Of a stretch of DNA of 64,000 nt, positions 33,104-41,355 are shown in pieces. Each line of letters starts with the position of its first letter. Position 1 is the first letter of the stretch. Origin of the DNA: UBA668 sp041918155 (GTDB lineage: Bacteria > Actinomycetota > Acidimicrobiia > Acidimicrobiales > Ilumatobacteraceae); NCBI GenBank assembly GCA_041918155.1, contig JAYRWH010000018.1:62001-126000 (forward strand), read 5' to 3'. Under the pieces are notes generated by a model. It ran no database searches. It was not told where the DNA came from and saw only the letters and a list, made by a program, of their open reading frames with translations. Made by a program: the position numbers and the translations under genes.

Positions 33104-34738
33104 ATGGCCCTACAGAAGCCCCTGCCCCTACTGACCTTCATGAACGAGTGGTTCTGGACCTCGGGCCAGGACGGCACACTGCGCATCGACGGTTGCGACG
33201 ACTGCGGCCAGCTCGTGCACCCGCCCCAGCCGATCTGCCCGAAGTGTCGCAGCAAGGCGCGGTCGCCCAAGGCCGTCTCGGGCGCGGCCACCGTGGTTGG
33301 TTTCACCGTCAACCACCAGCCGTGGCACCCTGCCTTTCCGCCGCCCTACGTGATCGCCAACGTGGTGCTCGCCGAGGACTCGTCAGTGCACCTCACCACG
33401 AACATCATCAACTGCGACCCCGCCGATGTGCAGATCGGCAGCGAGGTGCAGGTGAAGTTCGAGCAGGTCGAGGATGTGTGGCTGCCCCTGTTCGAGCTCA
33501 CCGGCGCGATCGACCCGGTGGACCGTGTCGTCGAGCCGCGGGCCAACATCCGCCCGCCCGCCACCGCCGAGCGCTTCGAGCACAAGGTGGTGCTGTCGGG
33601 TGTGGGCCGCTCGGCCATCGGGCGCCGGCTCATGCGCGATCCGCTGTCGCTGACCGTCGACGCGTGCCTCGAAGCGGTGGCCGATGCCGGCCTCACTCTC
33701 GACGACATCGACGGCCTCTCCACGTACCCCGGTGGCGTGGGCTACGAGATCGGCTTCACCGAAGGCGGCGTGAGCGCGGTCGAGGAGGCCCTGCGGCTGA
33801 ACCCGACCTGGATCAACGGCGGATCCGACCTACCCGGCCAGGGAGGTGCGATCATCGCCGCGATGATGGCCGTCGCCAGTGGCATGTGCCGTCACGTGCT
33901 GTGCTTCCGCACGGTGTGGCAGGCCACCGCGGCGACGATGAAGTTCGGCGGCGGCAGTGGCCGCCTCGTCGGCGACATGGCGTGGCGCATGCCGTACGGG
34001 CTGATCTCCGCGGCCAGCGGTATCGGCATGAACGCGACCCAGTACATGCACCGCTACGGCGCCGATCGCCGGATGCTCGGCTGGATCGCGCTCAACGGGC
34101 GGGCCAACGCGGGGCGCAACCCCGCCGCCATCTACCGCGACCCGATGACGATGGACGACTACATGTCGGCCCGGCTGGTATCGACGCCGTTCGGTCTTTA
34201 CGACTGCGACGTGCCGTGCGATGCGTCGGTTGCGGTGATCGTGTCCGCTGTTGACGTTGCGGGCGATCTCCCTCGTCATGGCATCCGTGTCGAGGCCGTG
34301 GGCACCCAGATCAGCGAGCGCATCTCGTGGGACCAGGGCACGGTCACCCATGAGCCGCAGGTGTTCGGCCCGGCCGCGCACATGTGGTCGCGCACCGAAA
34401 TGCGCCACAAGGATGTCGACCTCGCTCTGCTCTACGACGGGTTCACGTTCAACGCCATCAGCTGGCTGGAGTCGCTCGGTTTCTGCGGCCTCGGCGAGGC
34501 ACAGGACTGGCTCGACGGCGGCAAGCGCATCGCGATGGACGGTGAGCTGCCGCTCAACCCTCATGGTGGCCAGCTCTCCGAGGGCCGTACCCACGGCTTC
34601 GGGTATGTCTACGAGGCCGTGAAGCAGCTGCGTGGCGAAGCCGATGCGCGCCAGGTGGCCGACGCGAAGGTCGCCGTCGTCTCCACCGGCGGTGTCACCC
34701 CTGGTGGTGCCCTGCTGTTGCGTCGTGGTGACCTCTAG
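33104..34738 (+). CDS. Fusion of DUF35 (zinc ribbon/OB-fold) and thiolase-like lipid-transfer aldolase
   Basis: 544 residues, ATG 33104. Residues 1-145 are a DUF35 protein: zinc ribbon C31, C34, C45, C48, then an OB-fold (GAATVVGFTVNHQPWHPAF). Residues about 165-544 are a thiolase-superfamily member of the SCP-x/Ltp2 kind (SGVGRSAIGRRLMRDPLSLTVDACLEAV at the start; NPHGGQLSEGRTHG and STGGVTPGG near the end). In actinobacterial sterol side-chain breakdown, Ltp2 and a DUF35 protein are separate chains forming a retro-aldolase; here both are in one polypeptide. It follows a P450 gene. CoA-ester cleavage of a branched substrate is the likely role. Confidence 0.88.
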   Translation: MALQKPLPLLTFMNEWFWTSGQDGTLRIDGCDDCGQLVHPPQPICPKCRSKARSPKAVSGAATVVGFTVNHQPWHPAFPPPYVIANVVLAEDSSVHLTTNIINCDPADVQIGSEVQVKFEQVEDVWLPLFELTGAIDPVDRVVEPRANIRPPATAERFEHKVVLSGVGRSAIGRRLMRDPLSLTVDACLEAVADAGLTLDDIDGLSTYPGGVGYEIGFTEGGVSAVEEALRLNPTWINGGSDLPGQGGAIIAAMMAVASGMCRHVLCFRTVWQATAATMKFGGGSGRLVGDMAWRMPYGLISAASGIGMNATQYMHRYGADRRMLGWIALNGRANAGRNPAAIYRDPMTMDDYMSARLVSTPFGLYDCDVPCDASVAVIVSAVDVAGDLPRHGIRVEAVGTQISERISWDQGTVTHEPQVFGPAAHMWSRTEMRHKDVDLALLYDGFTFNAISWLESLGFCGLGEAQDWLDGGKRIAMDGELPLNPHGGQLSEGRTHGFGYVYEAVKQLRGEADARQVADAKVAVVSTGGVTPGGALLLRRGDL

Positions 34739-34883
34739 GGCTTCTTGTACTCCATGTGCACGGTCATGATCCGCATCACCGGGCGGCCCCGGCCTCAGCC
34801 AGGCCCTTCGCATACGCCCGGCCGATGCCGCCGTCGGCCCCGGTGACGATCGCGACCTTGCCTGCCTACTCGTGCGATGCCAT
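34735..34883 (-). pseudogene. Remnant of a short-chain dehydrogenase gene
   Basis: Reading the minus strand from ATG 34883: MASHE, an in-frame TAG, then AGKVAIVTGADGGIGRAYAK and GLAEAGAAR before a TGA (34776-34778). This is the unmistakable cofactor-binding start of an SDR, with nothing of the remaining 200 residues. In another frame the DNA continues PVMRIMTVHMEYKKP and stops at CTA 34735-34737, which looks like the end of a different or frameshifted coding sequence. An internal deletion plus a nonsense change would explain it. It lies right behind an intact SDR gene. Confidence 0.7.
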
Positions 34884-34886
34884 CGC

Positions 34887-35651
34887 TCAGACCTTCTTGG
34901 TGATGCCACCGTCGACGCGAATGATCGCGCCGGTGGTGAAGCTGGATGCGGCACTCGCGAGGTGCAATGCGAGCGGGCCGACATCGGCGGGTTCGCCGAT
35001 GCGCTTGAGCGGGACGAAGCCGCCCTTGAGCGCCTCCTCGCCCCAGCCCTTGGAGATATCGGTGCGGAACGGGCCGGGCAGGATCGCATTGACGCGTACC
35101 TTCGGGGCGAACGCGTCGGCCATGCCCACTGTCATCGCATTGAGGCCGGCCTTGGCGCACGCGTACGGCAGCTCGCGGGTGCTCGCCACCAGCGAGCCGG
35201 CGGTGCCGATGTTGATGATCGAGCCACCGTCGTGCTCGACCATCCATTCGGCGGCCAGAATCGACAAGCGGAACGGACCTTTGAGGTTCACCGCGAACGT
35301 CTTGTCGTACAGGTCCTCGGTGATGTCGCTGAGCGTGCCGTACAGCGGTGACATGCCGGCGTTGTTGACGAGCACGTCGATGCGGCCGAAGTGCTCGATC
35401 GTGGTCCGGAACAGACGCTCGCAGTCGTCCCACTTGCCGGCGTGGAACGCCACGGGCAGGGCCCGACGGCCGGTGGACTGCTGCACCTCCGCCGCCGCGG
35501 CCGCGCACGAGTCCAGCTTGCGCGAGGCGATCACGACATCGGCGCCGGCCTCGGCAAGGGTCTGCACGATCGCCCGGCCGATACCGCGCGATCCGCCGGT
35601 GACGATGGCCACCTTCCCGGTGAGGTCCTGCAGTTCAGCGATCGTGGGCAT
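34887..35651 (-). CDS. Short-chain dehydrogenase/reductase
   Basis: 254 residues, ATG 35651. TGGSRGIGRAIVQ at about 18-30, NNAG in VLVNNAGMSP, catalytic YACAK, and the C-terminal GAIIRVDGGITKK that closes most FabG-like SDRs. All catalytic residues are present. The start overlaps the end of the decayed MFS gene by 17 bases, so it was probably the second gene of a two-gene unit whose first member is now broken. The substrate is unknown. Confidence 0.9.
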   Translation of the reverse strand: MPTIAELQDLTGKVAIVTGGSRGIGRAIVQTLAEAGADVVIASRKLDSCAAAAAEVQQSTGRRALPVAFHAGKWDDCERLFRTTIEHFGRIDVLVNNAGMSPLYGTLSDITEDLYDKTFAVNLKGPFRLSILAAEWMVEHDGGSIINIGTAGSLVASTRELPYACAKAGLNAMTVGMADAFAPKVRVNAILPGPFRTDISKGWGEEALKGGFVPLKRIGEPADVGPLALHLASAASSFTTGAIIRVDGGITKKV

Positions 35652-36030
35652 GGCCCCATCGTGTCACATCGCGAAGGGCAGTGAAAAGCCCGTTTTCAGT
35701 TGGTGCGCGGCATGCGGCCAGGATCAGGTAGGCGCCGGCGATCAGCGCTGACGCGGCACCCACCTCCATGCCCACCCGGGCCGACCAGTCGTCGATGACC
35801 CACCCCATGATCGGGGCACCGACCGGGGTGGTGCCGATCCAGGCAATGGAGAACAGCGCCATCACGCGACCCTGGTACTCGGGCGCGGCGCCGCGCTCGA
35901 GCAGTGACTGGGTGGCGGCGAGACAGAGGCCGGAGGCGGCGCCGCCGGGCACCCAAATGATCGCGAACACGACCAGCGTGGGCGCGACGCACGCCGCAGC
36001 GATGCACAGCCCGGCCTCCAGTGGGCCTAG
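35635..36030 (-). pseudogene. C-terminal remnant of an MFS transporter
   Basis: The minus-strand frame ending at 35635 encodes about 130 residues that are plainly the last four membrane segments of an MFS carrier (AGLCIAAACVAPTLVVFAI, then the loop ERGAAPEYQGRVMALFSIAW, then WIGTTPVGAPIMGWVIDDW). Similarity stops near 36030, where the plus-strand hypothetical gene begins, and no N-terminal half is found. Upstream codons in this frame only mirror the opposite gene. The transporter is therefore truncated and probably non-functional. Confidence 0.72.
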
Positions 36031-36049
36031 CCTCGCCGTGGAGGGTGTC

Positions 36050-36670
36050 ATGGACGAACACAGCAGCGATGGGGCGGACGTGCGCCCTACGGTGACCGCC
36101 GACTCGCACTCGTGGGTCGGCGAAATGGACCGCTTCGGGCGGCTGTTCGAGGGCGGGTTCCGCGACGACGCCACCGTCAACGCCGTGATGCAGCGCGTCG
36201 AGCAGTTGCTCGAGCCGCCGGCCGCGGTGGAAGATGTGTTGCAGCGCGAGGCCTGGCGCTACGCCGAGGACGTGAAGCCCGAGGCCGCCGGCCAGTTTGC
36301 ACAGCTCTACTACGGCGCCATGCGCAACGGCTGGAGCGCTGCCGAAGCCGTGCTGTTCTCCCGTAGCGGTGCGGCGTCCGCTGTCGACAACGAGGTGTTC
36401 TTCGCCCGGTTGTCGGCGCTCACACAGAAGTGGTTCGAAGGCGACCCTTGGGCTGAGCTCAGCGACCTCGCGTTCTACGTACTCGACGACCTGCTGCCAG
36501 CGGTGCGCCACCACGTCGAGGAGCTGCTCACCACAGTCGTGCCGTCGGTGGAGCTGCCGAGCGGGTGGGAGCTCCTGCCGCCACTGCGCATGCCGCTCGA
36601 TCGCGCCACGAGTGGGCTGCTCTTTGCCACTGCGGTCGCGATGGCGTACGCGGGCGTCGAGATCATCTGA
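36050..36670 (+). CDS. Hypothetical protein, helical
   Basis: 206 residues; ATG 36050 is chosen for the GGAGG five bases upstream. I do not recognise it. The chain is mostly helical, acidic and rich in Ala, Leu and Glu (VMQRVEQLLEPPAAVEDVLQ, LSALTQKWFEGDPWAELSDL), ending in a hydrophobic segment (LLFATAVAMAYAGVEII). No cysteines and no signal peptide. It begins exactly where the truncated MFS remnant loses similarity, so it may have been placed here by the event that broke the transporter. Confidence 0.7.
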   Translation: MDEHSSDGADVRPTVTADSHSWVGEMDRFGRLFEGGFRDDATVNAVMQRVEQLLEPPAAVEDVLQREAWRYAEDVKPEAAGQFAQLYYGAMRNGWSAAEAVLFSRSGAASAVDNEVFFARLSALTQKWFEGDPWAELSDLAFYVLDDLLPAVRHHVEELLTTVVPSVELPSGWELLPPLRMPLDRATSGLLFATAVAMAYAGVEII

Positions 36671-36717
36671 GCGGGCGACACCCTCGCGGGCGGTCCGGCG
36701 TGCGAAGATCTCCAGCC

Positions 36718-37374
36718 GTGATCCGACCCACGCTCGCCTTGTTGTGCTGCCTGTCGCTCGCTGCAGCCTGCTCCGACGGCGGTCGCGCCGACGCGCCGCC
36801 GATCCAGTCGCCGAAACAGCTCGAGGCACTGCTGCTCAATGCCGCCGACATGGGGGCAGGTTGGATCGGCACGACTGCGGTGAGTGGCAGCGAGTTGGGC
36901 AGCCTCGCCGAGTCGCCGTGCCCGGGCGTGACGGTCGATCCAGAGGTGACGGCGCGGCTGAAGCCGGTCGTGGGCGTGCGCATCACACCTTCGGACGGCA
37001 CCAACCGGGCCGTCATCGAGGGGATCATCACCGGCGATCCGGCGACGCTCAGCGCCGATGTCCAGGCGTTGTTCGACGCGGCTGAGTCGTGCTCGGGCAC
37101 GGACTTCACCGGGGCGAATCAGGAGAAGGCGCGCTACGACTCGTTGCTGCTACCGGCGGTGGGCGACCAGCAGATGGCCACCGTGCTGAAGATCATCCAG
37201 CCGCCCGACTACCAGCTCACCGCTCGCGGGCACACGGCCATCGTGCGGGTCGGTGACATCGTCGTCTCGCTCACCCAGTACGAGGTGATGACCAGGCCCG
37301 AGGCCGAGCCGATCACGAGCGACGCCGCGTTCATCGCGCTGTTGCAGACCGCCGTGCAGCGGGTGAAGGGCTAG
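36718..37374 (+). CDS. Putative secreted lipoprotein
   Basis: 218 residues from GTG 36718. A short signal peptide ends in SLAAAC with C18 as the lipidated cysteine, followed by a flexible DGGRADAPP linker. The mature part is a soluble alpha/beta domain (NAADMGAGWIGTTAVSGSEL, PCPGV, FDAAESCSGTDF) that resembles the extracellular PknH-like sensor domains of actinobacteria, with a probable disulfide between the PCPGV and ESCSG cysteines. Expected anchored on the outer face of the membrane. Function unknown. Confidence 0.78.
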   Translation: MIRPTLALLCCLSLAAACSDGGRADAPPIQSPKQLEALLLNAADMGAGWIGTTAVSGSELGSLAESPCPGVTVDPEVTARLKPVVGVRITPSDGTNRAVIEGIITGDPATLSADVQALFDAAESCSGTDFTGANQEKARYDSLLLPAVGDQQMATVLKIIQPPDYQLTARGHTAIVRVGDIVVSLTQYEVMTRPEAEPITSDAAFIALLQTAVQRVKG

Positions 37375-37391
37375 CGAGGTCGGTCGGCGGG

Positions 37392-37664
37392 TCAGACCTT
37401 GGCGGCGGGCCCGCAATGAGCGATCGCGTACCGCGGGTCGCGGTTGGGATCGTCAGTGGCGCCCAGCGCGTTGCGGAACTGCTCGATCGCGCGGAGGCGC
37501 TGCTCCTCGTCGATGTCGGCCTCCATGATGCGGTTGACCGACGGCTGGAGATCGCTGAAGTCGACGAGGATGTCGCGGGCGACGCGCTGGCTCGGCGACA
37601 TGTCTTCATCGGCGATCTGCCCGGCCTGCTTGGACTTCGTTGTGCGCTTCTTTACCGCTGCCAT
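37392..37664 (-). CDS. Small hypothetical protein
   Basis: 90 residues, ATG 37664. It has a lysine-rich N-terminus (KKRTTKSK) and a helical core (SQRVARDILVDFSDLQPSVN, EEQRLRAIEQFRNALGA), with one cysteine near the end. No recognised family. It lies in tandem with another small minus-strand gene and converges on the lipoprotein gene. The basic head and acidic middle could suit a nucleic-acid or protein-binding helix pair, but that is a guess. Confidence 0.65.
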   Translation of the reverse strand: MAAVKKRTTKSKQAGQIADEDMSPSQRVARDILVDFSDLQPSVNRIMEADIDEEQRLRAIEQFRNALGATDDPNRDPRYAIAHCGPAAKV

Positions 37665-37685
37665 GTTCCTCGTTCGCGTTCTGCG

Positions 37686-37937
37686 TCAGCCGACGCGTAA
37701 GTGGGTCATCAGTTCGTCGCGTGTCGCTTCGAACTCGGCGAACGGGATCTGTTCGGCCGCATACCGCTCGTGCAGTTCGGCGAGCGCCTTGAGAATGTTC
37801 GACTCGTCAGCCGCAGGGGCGGCGGGTTCGGCATCGGCAGCCGCGGCCTGGCGGGCGATGCGGCGCTCGCGCTTCTGCACGGAACGCTCCTGACGAGCCA
37901 ATTCCAGCATGCGCTTCTGGCCTCGCGGATTCGCCAT
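37686..37937 (-). CDS. Small protein with SHOCT-like C-terminal helix pair
   Basis: 83 residues. ATG 37937 has GGAGG five bases upstream, which beats the in-frame ATG at 37949. The N-terminal half is very basic (RGQKRMLELARQERSVQKRE); the C-terminal 33 residues (ILKALAELHERYAAEQIPFAEFEATRDELM) have the spacing of a SHOCT domain, a short oligomerising helical unit usually found at protein ends. Unknown role. Confidence 0.7.
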   Translation of the reverse strand: MANPRGQKRMLELARQERSVQKRERRIARQAAAADAEPAAPAADESNILKALAELHERYAAEQIPFAEFEATRDELMTHLRVG

Positions 37938-38016
37938 CGTTACCTCCAAGCCCGTGGGCCGGGTGAGGTCAGGCTATCTGGATGTGGACCGTTTGGGGGC
38001 GCGTAGCGGGCCTGGC

Positions 38017-39738
38017 TCAGCGTGGGCGCAGCACTGTGCCGGCCAGCACGCCGGTGTGGCGGCCGTGCTCCATGAACACCTGGCCGTTGACGAGCGAGCA
38101 GTCATAGCCGTCAGCGCCCTGCACCCACCGGCCGGCGCCGCCGGGAAGATCGTTGACATATGTGGGGGCCGGCAGGCGGAGCGCGTCGAGATCGATCACG
38201 TTGACATCGGCGAATGCGCCGAGCACGAGCCGGCCACGGTCGCGGATGCCGAACAGGTCGGCGCCGTCGCTGGTGAGGCGGCGAATGCCCTCTTCGATGC
38301 TCCAACAGCCGCGCTCGCCGATCCAGTAGGAGAGGAACCACGTCGGCTGGCTGGCGTCGAGGATCTCGCCCACGTGCGCGCCGGCGTCCGCGAGGCCGAT
38401 GACGACGAGCGGGTCGGCGAGCATCTCCTCCAACGCATCGAGGCGCTTGTTGAGGAACGGGCGGCTGCACACCAGCGCACCGTCGGTCTCAACCAGTAGT
38501 TCGACGAATGCCGCCGGCCCGCTGATGTGGCGGGCACGGGCGATGCCGCCGATGCTGAGCGCTGGATCGAGGTCGTAGCGAGCACCCCGGGCCGCGCCGT
38601 CGAGCGGGGTGACGACGAACAGCCCGTCGAGGTCGATCGGTGTGCCGTGGCGCTCCGCGGCATCGACGAGGGCCTCGCGGGTGGCCCGATCGCGGAGAGC
38701 CGCGACGCGAGTCGCGGGTGCGTGCTCGTGCAACTCGCTCCACCCGGGGGCCGCGTCGAAGGGTGTGCGCGTGCCAAGGCTGTAGAGCATCCCGACGCTG
38801 CGCGCCGACGTCTGCGGCCGCACTACGGCGCCGTTCACGTTGGCCTGGTGGGCGAGCTCCATGATCCGCCGGTAGAGCTGAGGCCGGTGGTCGTGCTGGT
38901 GGAACCCGAAGCTCACTGGGCGCCCACTGCGCCGGCTGACCTCGGCCATCCATGCCAGCTCGGCGGTGATCTGCGGGTAGCCCTCCTCGTCGGCGGTGTC
39001 GCGCTCGGCGAGGCCGCCCGCGCTCTCGAACACGCCGGCACCGTGGCGACCGAGCACGTCTGCGAACGCGTACAGCTCGTCGGCCGCGGCGTAGGTGCCG
39101 GGGATCGGCGTGCCGTCGGGGGTCTTGTGCAACGACGTGCGGTTGGTGCTGATTCCGAGTGCCCCGCGTCGCATCGCCTCGTCGAGCAGGTCGGCCATCG
39201 CCGCGATGTCGGCGGGGGACGCGGGGGCGGCATCGAGGCCGCGGCCGCCCATGACGTAGTGACGCAGCGCGCTGTGCCCGACGAGGCCGCCGACGTTTGG
39301 CCCCTTCGGTAGGCGGTCGATGCTCGCGAGGTAGTCGCCGTAGCTCACCCAGTCCCACGGCATGCCGTCGCGGATCGCGTCGCGGGGGATGTCCTCCACG
39401 CTTTCCATCAGCGCGGCCAGGTCGCCGCGGTCGTCGGGGCGACACGGCGCGAAGGTGACGCCGCAGTTGCCCAGGACGATGCTCGTGACGCCGTGGTAAC
39501 AGCTGCTCGAACCGATCGGGTCCCAGAAGATCTGGGCGTCGAGGTGGGTATGGATGTCGACGAACCCGGGGGTGACGAGCCGGCCCGTGGCATCGATCTC
39601 GCGGGTCGCGTCAACGGCCAAGGTGGGCGCGATCTCGACAACGCGGTCGCCGCTGATGGCGACATCGGCGACGCGCGCCGGTGCGCCGGTGCCGTCGACC
39701 ACGGTGCCGCCCCGGATGACGATGTCGAAGGAGCGCAT
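38017..39738 (-). CDS. Amidohydrolase of the N-acyl-D-amino-acid deacylase type
   Basis: 573 residues, ATG 39738. The N-terminal beta-sandwich (FDIVIRGGTVVDGTGAP) leads into the metal motif GFVDIHTHLDAQ, and GNCGVTFAPC is the typical region of the D-aminoacylase subgroup. FHQHDHR and GLADAGAHVGEI supply further histidine and aspartate ligands; the C-terminal strand set (ADVNVIDLDALRLPAPTYVND) closes the small domain. The enzyme would hydrolyse N-acyl-D-amino acids or related amides. It is divergent from the NmrA-like gene. Confidence 0.88.
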   Translation of the reverse strand: MRSFDIVIRGGTVVDGTGAPARVADVAISGDRVVEIAPTLAVDATREIDATGRLVTPGFVDIHTHLDAQIFWDPIGSSSCYHGVTSIVLGNCGVTFAPCRPDDRGDLAALMESVEDIPRDAIRDGMPWDWVSYGDYLASIDRLPKGPNVGGLVGHSALRHYVMGGRGLDAAPASPADIAAMADLLDEAMRRGALGISTNRTSLHKTPDGTPIPGTYAAADELYAFADVLGRHGAGVFESAGGLAERDTADEEGYPQITAELAWMAEVSRRSGRPVSFGFHQHDHRPQLYRRIMELAHQANVNGAVVRPQTSARSVGMLYSLGTRTPFDAAPGWSELHEHAPATRVAALRDRATREALVDAAERHGTPIDLDGLFVVTPLDGAARGARYDLDPALSIGGIARARHISGPAAFVELLVETDGALVCSRPFLNKRLDALEEMLADPLVVIGLADAGAHVGEILDASQPTWFLSYWIGERGCWSIEEGIRRLTSDGADLFGIRDRGRLVLGAFADVNVIDLDALRLPAPTYVNDLPGGAGRWVQGADGYDCSLVNGQVFMEHGRHTGVLAGTVLRPR

Positions 39739-39786
39739 TCCCCCAACTTGTCATACCCGGCGCGGAGCGGTCGAGCGTTTCGCTTC

Positions 39787-39798
39787 ACCACTTGTGGT
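39787..39798. promoter_or_regulatory. Perfect 12-base palindrome in a divergent promoter region
   Basis: ACCAC (39787-39791), TT, GTGGT (39794-39798). It overlaps a possible -35 TTGTGG (39792-39797) that is 17 bases before CAGGAT (39815-39820) on the plus strand. It could be a small regulator site controlling the NmrA-like gene, the amidohydrolase gene or both. Confidence 0.35.
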
Positions 39799-39863
39799 AT
39801 CGAGCGGGCCGGTGCAGGATCACGGTGTGCCGCCGGGGGCGGCGGGTGCATGGAGGGCGTGCC

Positions 39864-41306
39864 ATGGGGCTACGGGTGCTCGCCACGGGGACTACCGGCT
39901 ACATCGGAGGCAGGTTGGTGCCGCGCCTCATCGAGCGCGGCCACCAAGTGCGATGCATCGCTCGCGACGCCGGTCGCCTCTCGGACCGCCGGTGGGGGAA
40001 CGTCGAGGTCATCGAGGGCGACCTGCTCGACCGGGAGGCGGTTTCCGAGGCGATGCGCGACATCGACGTCGCGTACTACCTGGCGCACTCGATGACCTCC
40101 GAGCGGGCGTTCCGTGAACTCGACCGGGAGATGGCGACGATCTTCTCGGAGGAGGCAGCACGCGCCGGGGTGCAACGAATCGTGTATCTCGGCGGCCTCG
40201 GCGACCCCGACAAGGTGCACAGCAAGCACCTCGTCTCGCGTCAGGAAGTCGGTCACGCCCTGGCCGCTGCAGGCGTACCGGTGATCGAGTTCCGCGCCGC
40301 GGTGATCGTCGGCTCGGGCTCAGCGAGCTTCGAGATGCTGCGGTACCTCACCGAGAAGCTGCCGTTCATGATCACTCCGCGGTGGGTGGACACGCGGTGC
40401 CAGCCGATCGGCCTGCGCGACGTGCTCGATTACCTGCTCGAAGCGCTCGACCACCCGACGGCGTCGGGGGTGTTCGAGATCGGCGGTCGCGACATCCTCA
40501 GCTACCGGGAGATGATGCAGATCTACGCGCGGGTTCGCGGCCTGCGGCGCGTGATCATCGCCCTGCGCGTCCCGAGACCACAGCTCAGCAGCCGTTTCGT
40601 CGGCCTCGTCACACCGATCCCGTACCGGCTCGCGCAGCCGCTCGTGGAGAGCCTGCGCACCGAGGTGATCGTCCTCGACGATCGTGCGCTACGCGAGTTC
40701 AGCGTGCAGCCGATCGGCTACACCGAAGCGCTGGGTCGTGCGCTGGCACGAGTGGCCTCGGACGAGGTGGAGACGACCTGGGCGTCGAGCATCACCACCG
40801 GCAGCGACCGCTTCGAAGGGCGGCATCTCGCGACCTATGAGGGGATGCTCTACGAACGGCACGCCTCGAACATCGCCGCGTCACCGGAGCGTGCGTTCTC
40901 GGTGATCTGCTCGCTCGGCGGCGACGAGGGCTGGCCCGCGGGGAACTGGCTGTGGCAGGCGCGCGGGTTGATGGATCGCATGGTGGGCGGCGTGGGGATG
41001 CGGCGCGGCCGGCGGCACCCGCGCGAACTGCTCGTCGGGGAACCGGTCGACTTCTGGCGGGTGGAGGCATTGGAGAAGAACAAGCTGCTGCGCCTACGCG
41101 CGGAAATGAAGCTGCCGGGCTCGGCGTGGCTGCAATTCGAAGTGGCTGAGCGCGATGGCGGTTGCGCGGTCGAGCAGACCGCGTTCTACGACCCGCACGG
41201 GTTCTTCGGGTATCTCTACTGGTACTTCGTGTTGCCGTTCCACCGGTTCGTGTTCCCGGGCCTGCTGGCCGCGGTGCGCGAGCGCGCCGAGTCCGCCGTG
41301 CACTGA
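39864..41306 (+). CDS. NmrA-like NAD(P)-binding protein with C-terminal DUF2867 domain
   Basis: 480 residues; ATG 39864 has GGAGG seven bases upstream. Residues 1-300 are an atypical SDR/NmrA domain: LATGTTGYIGGRLVPRLIERG at the start, then YYLAHSM and VYLGGLG. Residues about 315-480 match DUF2867 (YERHASNIAASPERAFSVIC, VGGVGMRRGRRHP, FYDPHGFFGYLYWYFVLPFH), an SRPBCC-like partner domain often fused to such reductases. The C-terminal hydrophobic stretch may touch the membrane. Substrate unknown; possibly a lipid or quinone-like molecule. Confidence 0.87.
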   Translation: MGLRVLATGTTGYIGGRLVPRLIERGHQVRCIARDAGRLSDRRWGNVEVIEGDLLDREAVSEAMRDIDVAYYLAHSMTSERAFRELDREMATIFSEEAARAGVQRIVYLGGLGDPDKVHSKHLVSRQEVGHALAAAGVPVIEFRAAVIVGSGSASFEMLRYLTEKLPFMITPRWVDTRCQPIGLRDVLDYLLEALDHPTASGVFEIGGRDILSYREMMQIYARVRGLRRVIIALRVPRPQLSSRFVGLVTPIPYRLAQPLVESLRTEVIVLDDRALREFSVQPIGYTEALGRALARVASDEVETTWASSITTGSDRFEGRHLATYEGMLYERHASNIAASPERAFSVICSLGGDEGWPAGNWLWQARGLMDRMVGGVGMRRGRRHPRELLVGEPVDFWRVEALEKNKLLRLRAEMKLPGSAWLQFEVAERDGGCAVEQTAFYDPHGFFGYLYWYFVLPFHRFVFPGLLAAVRERAESAVH

Positions 41307-41355
41307 TTGTTCGAAGCTGATAAAGTTCACACTAACGAACACACGGAGGTGCCGG

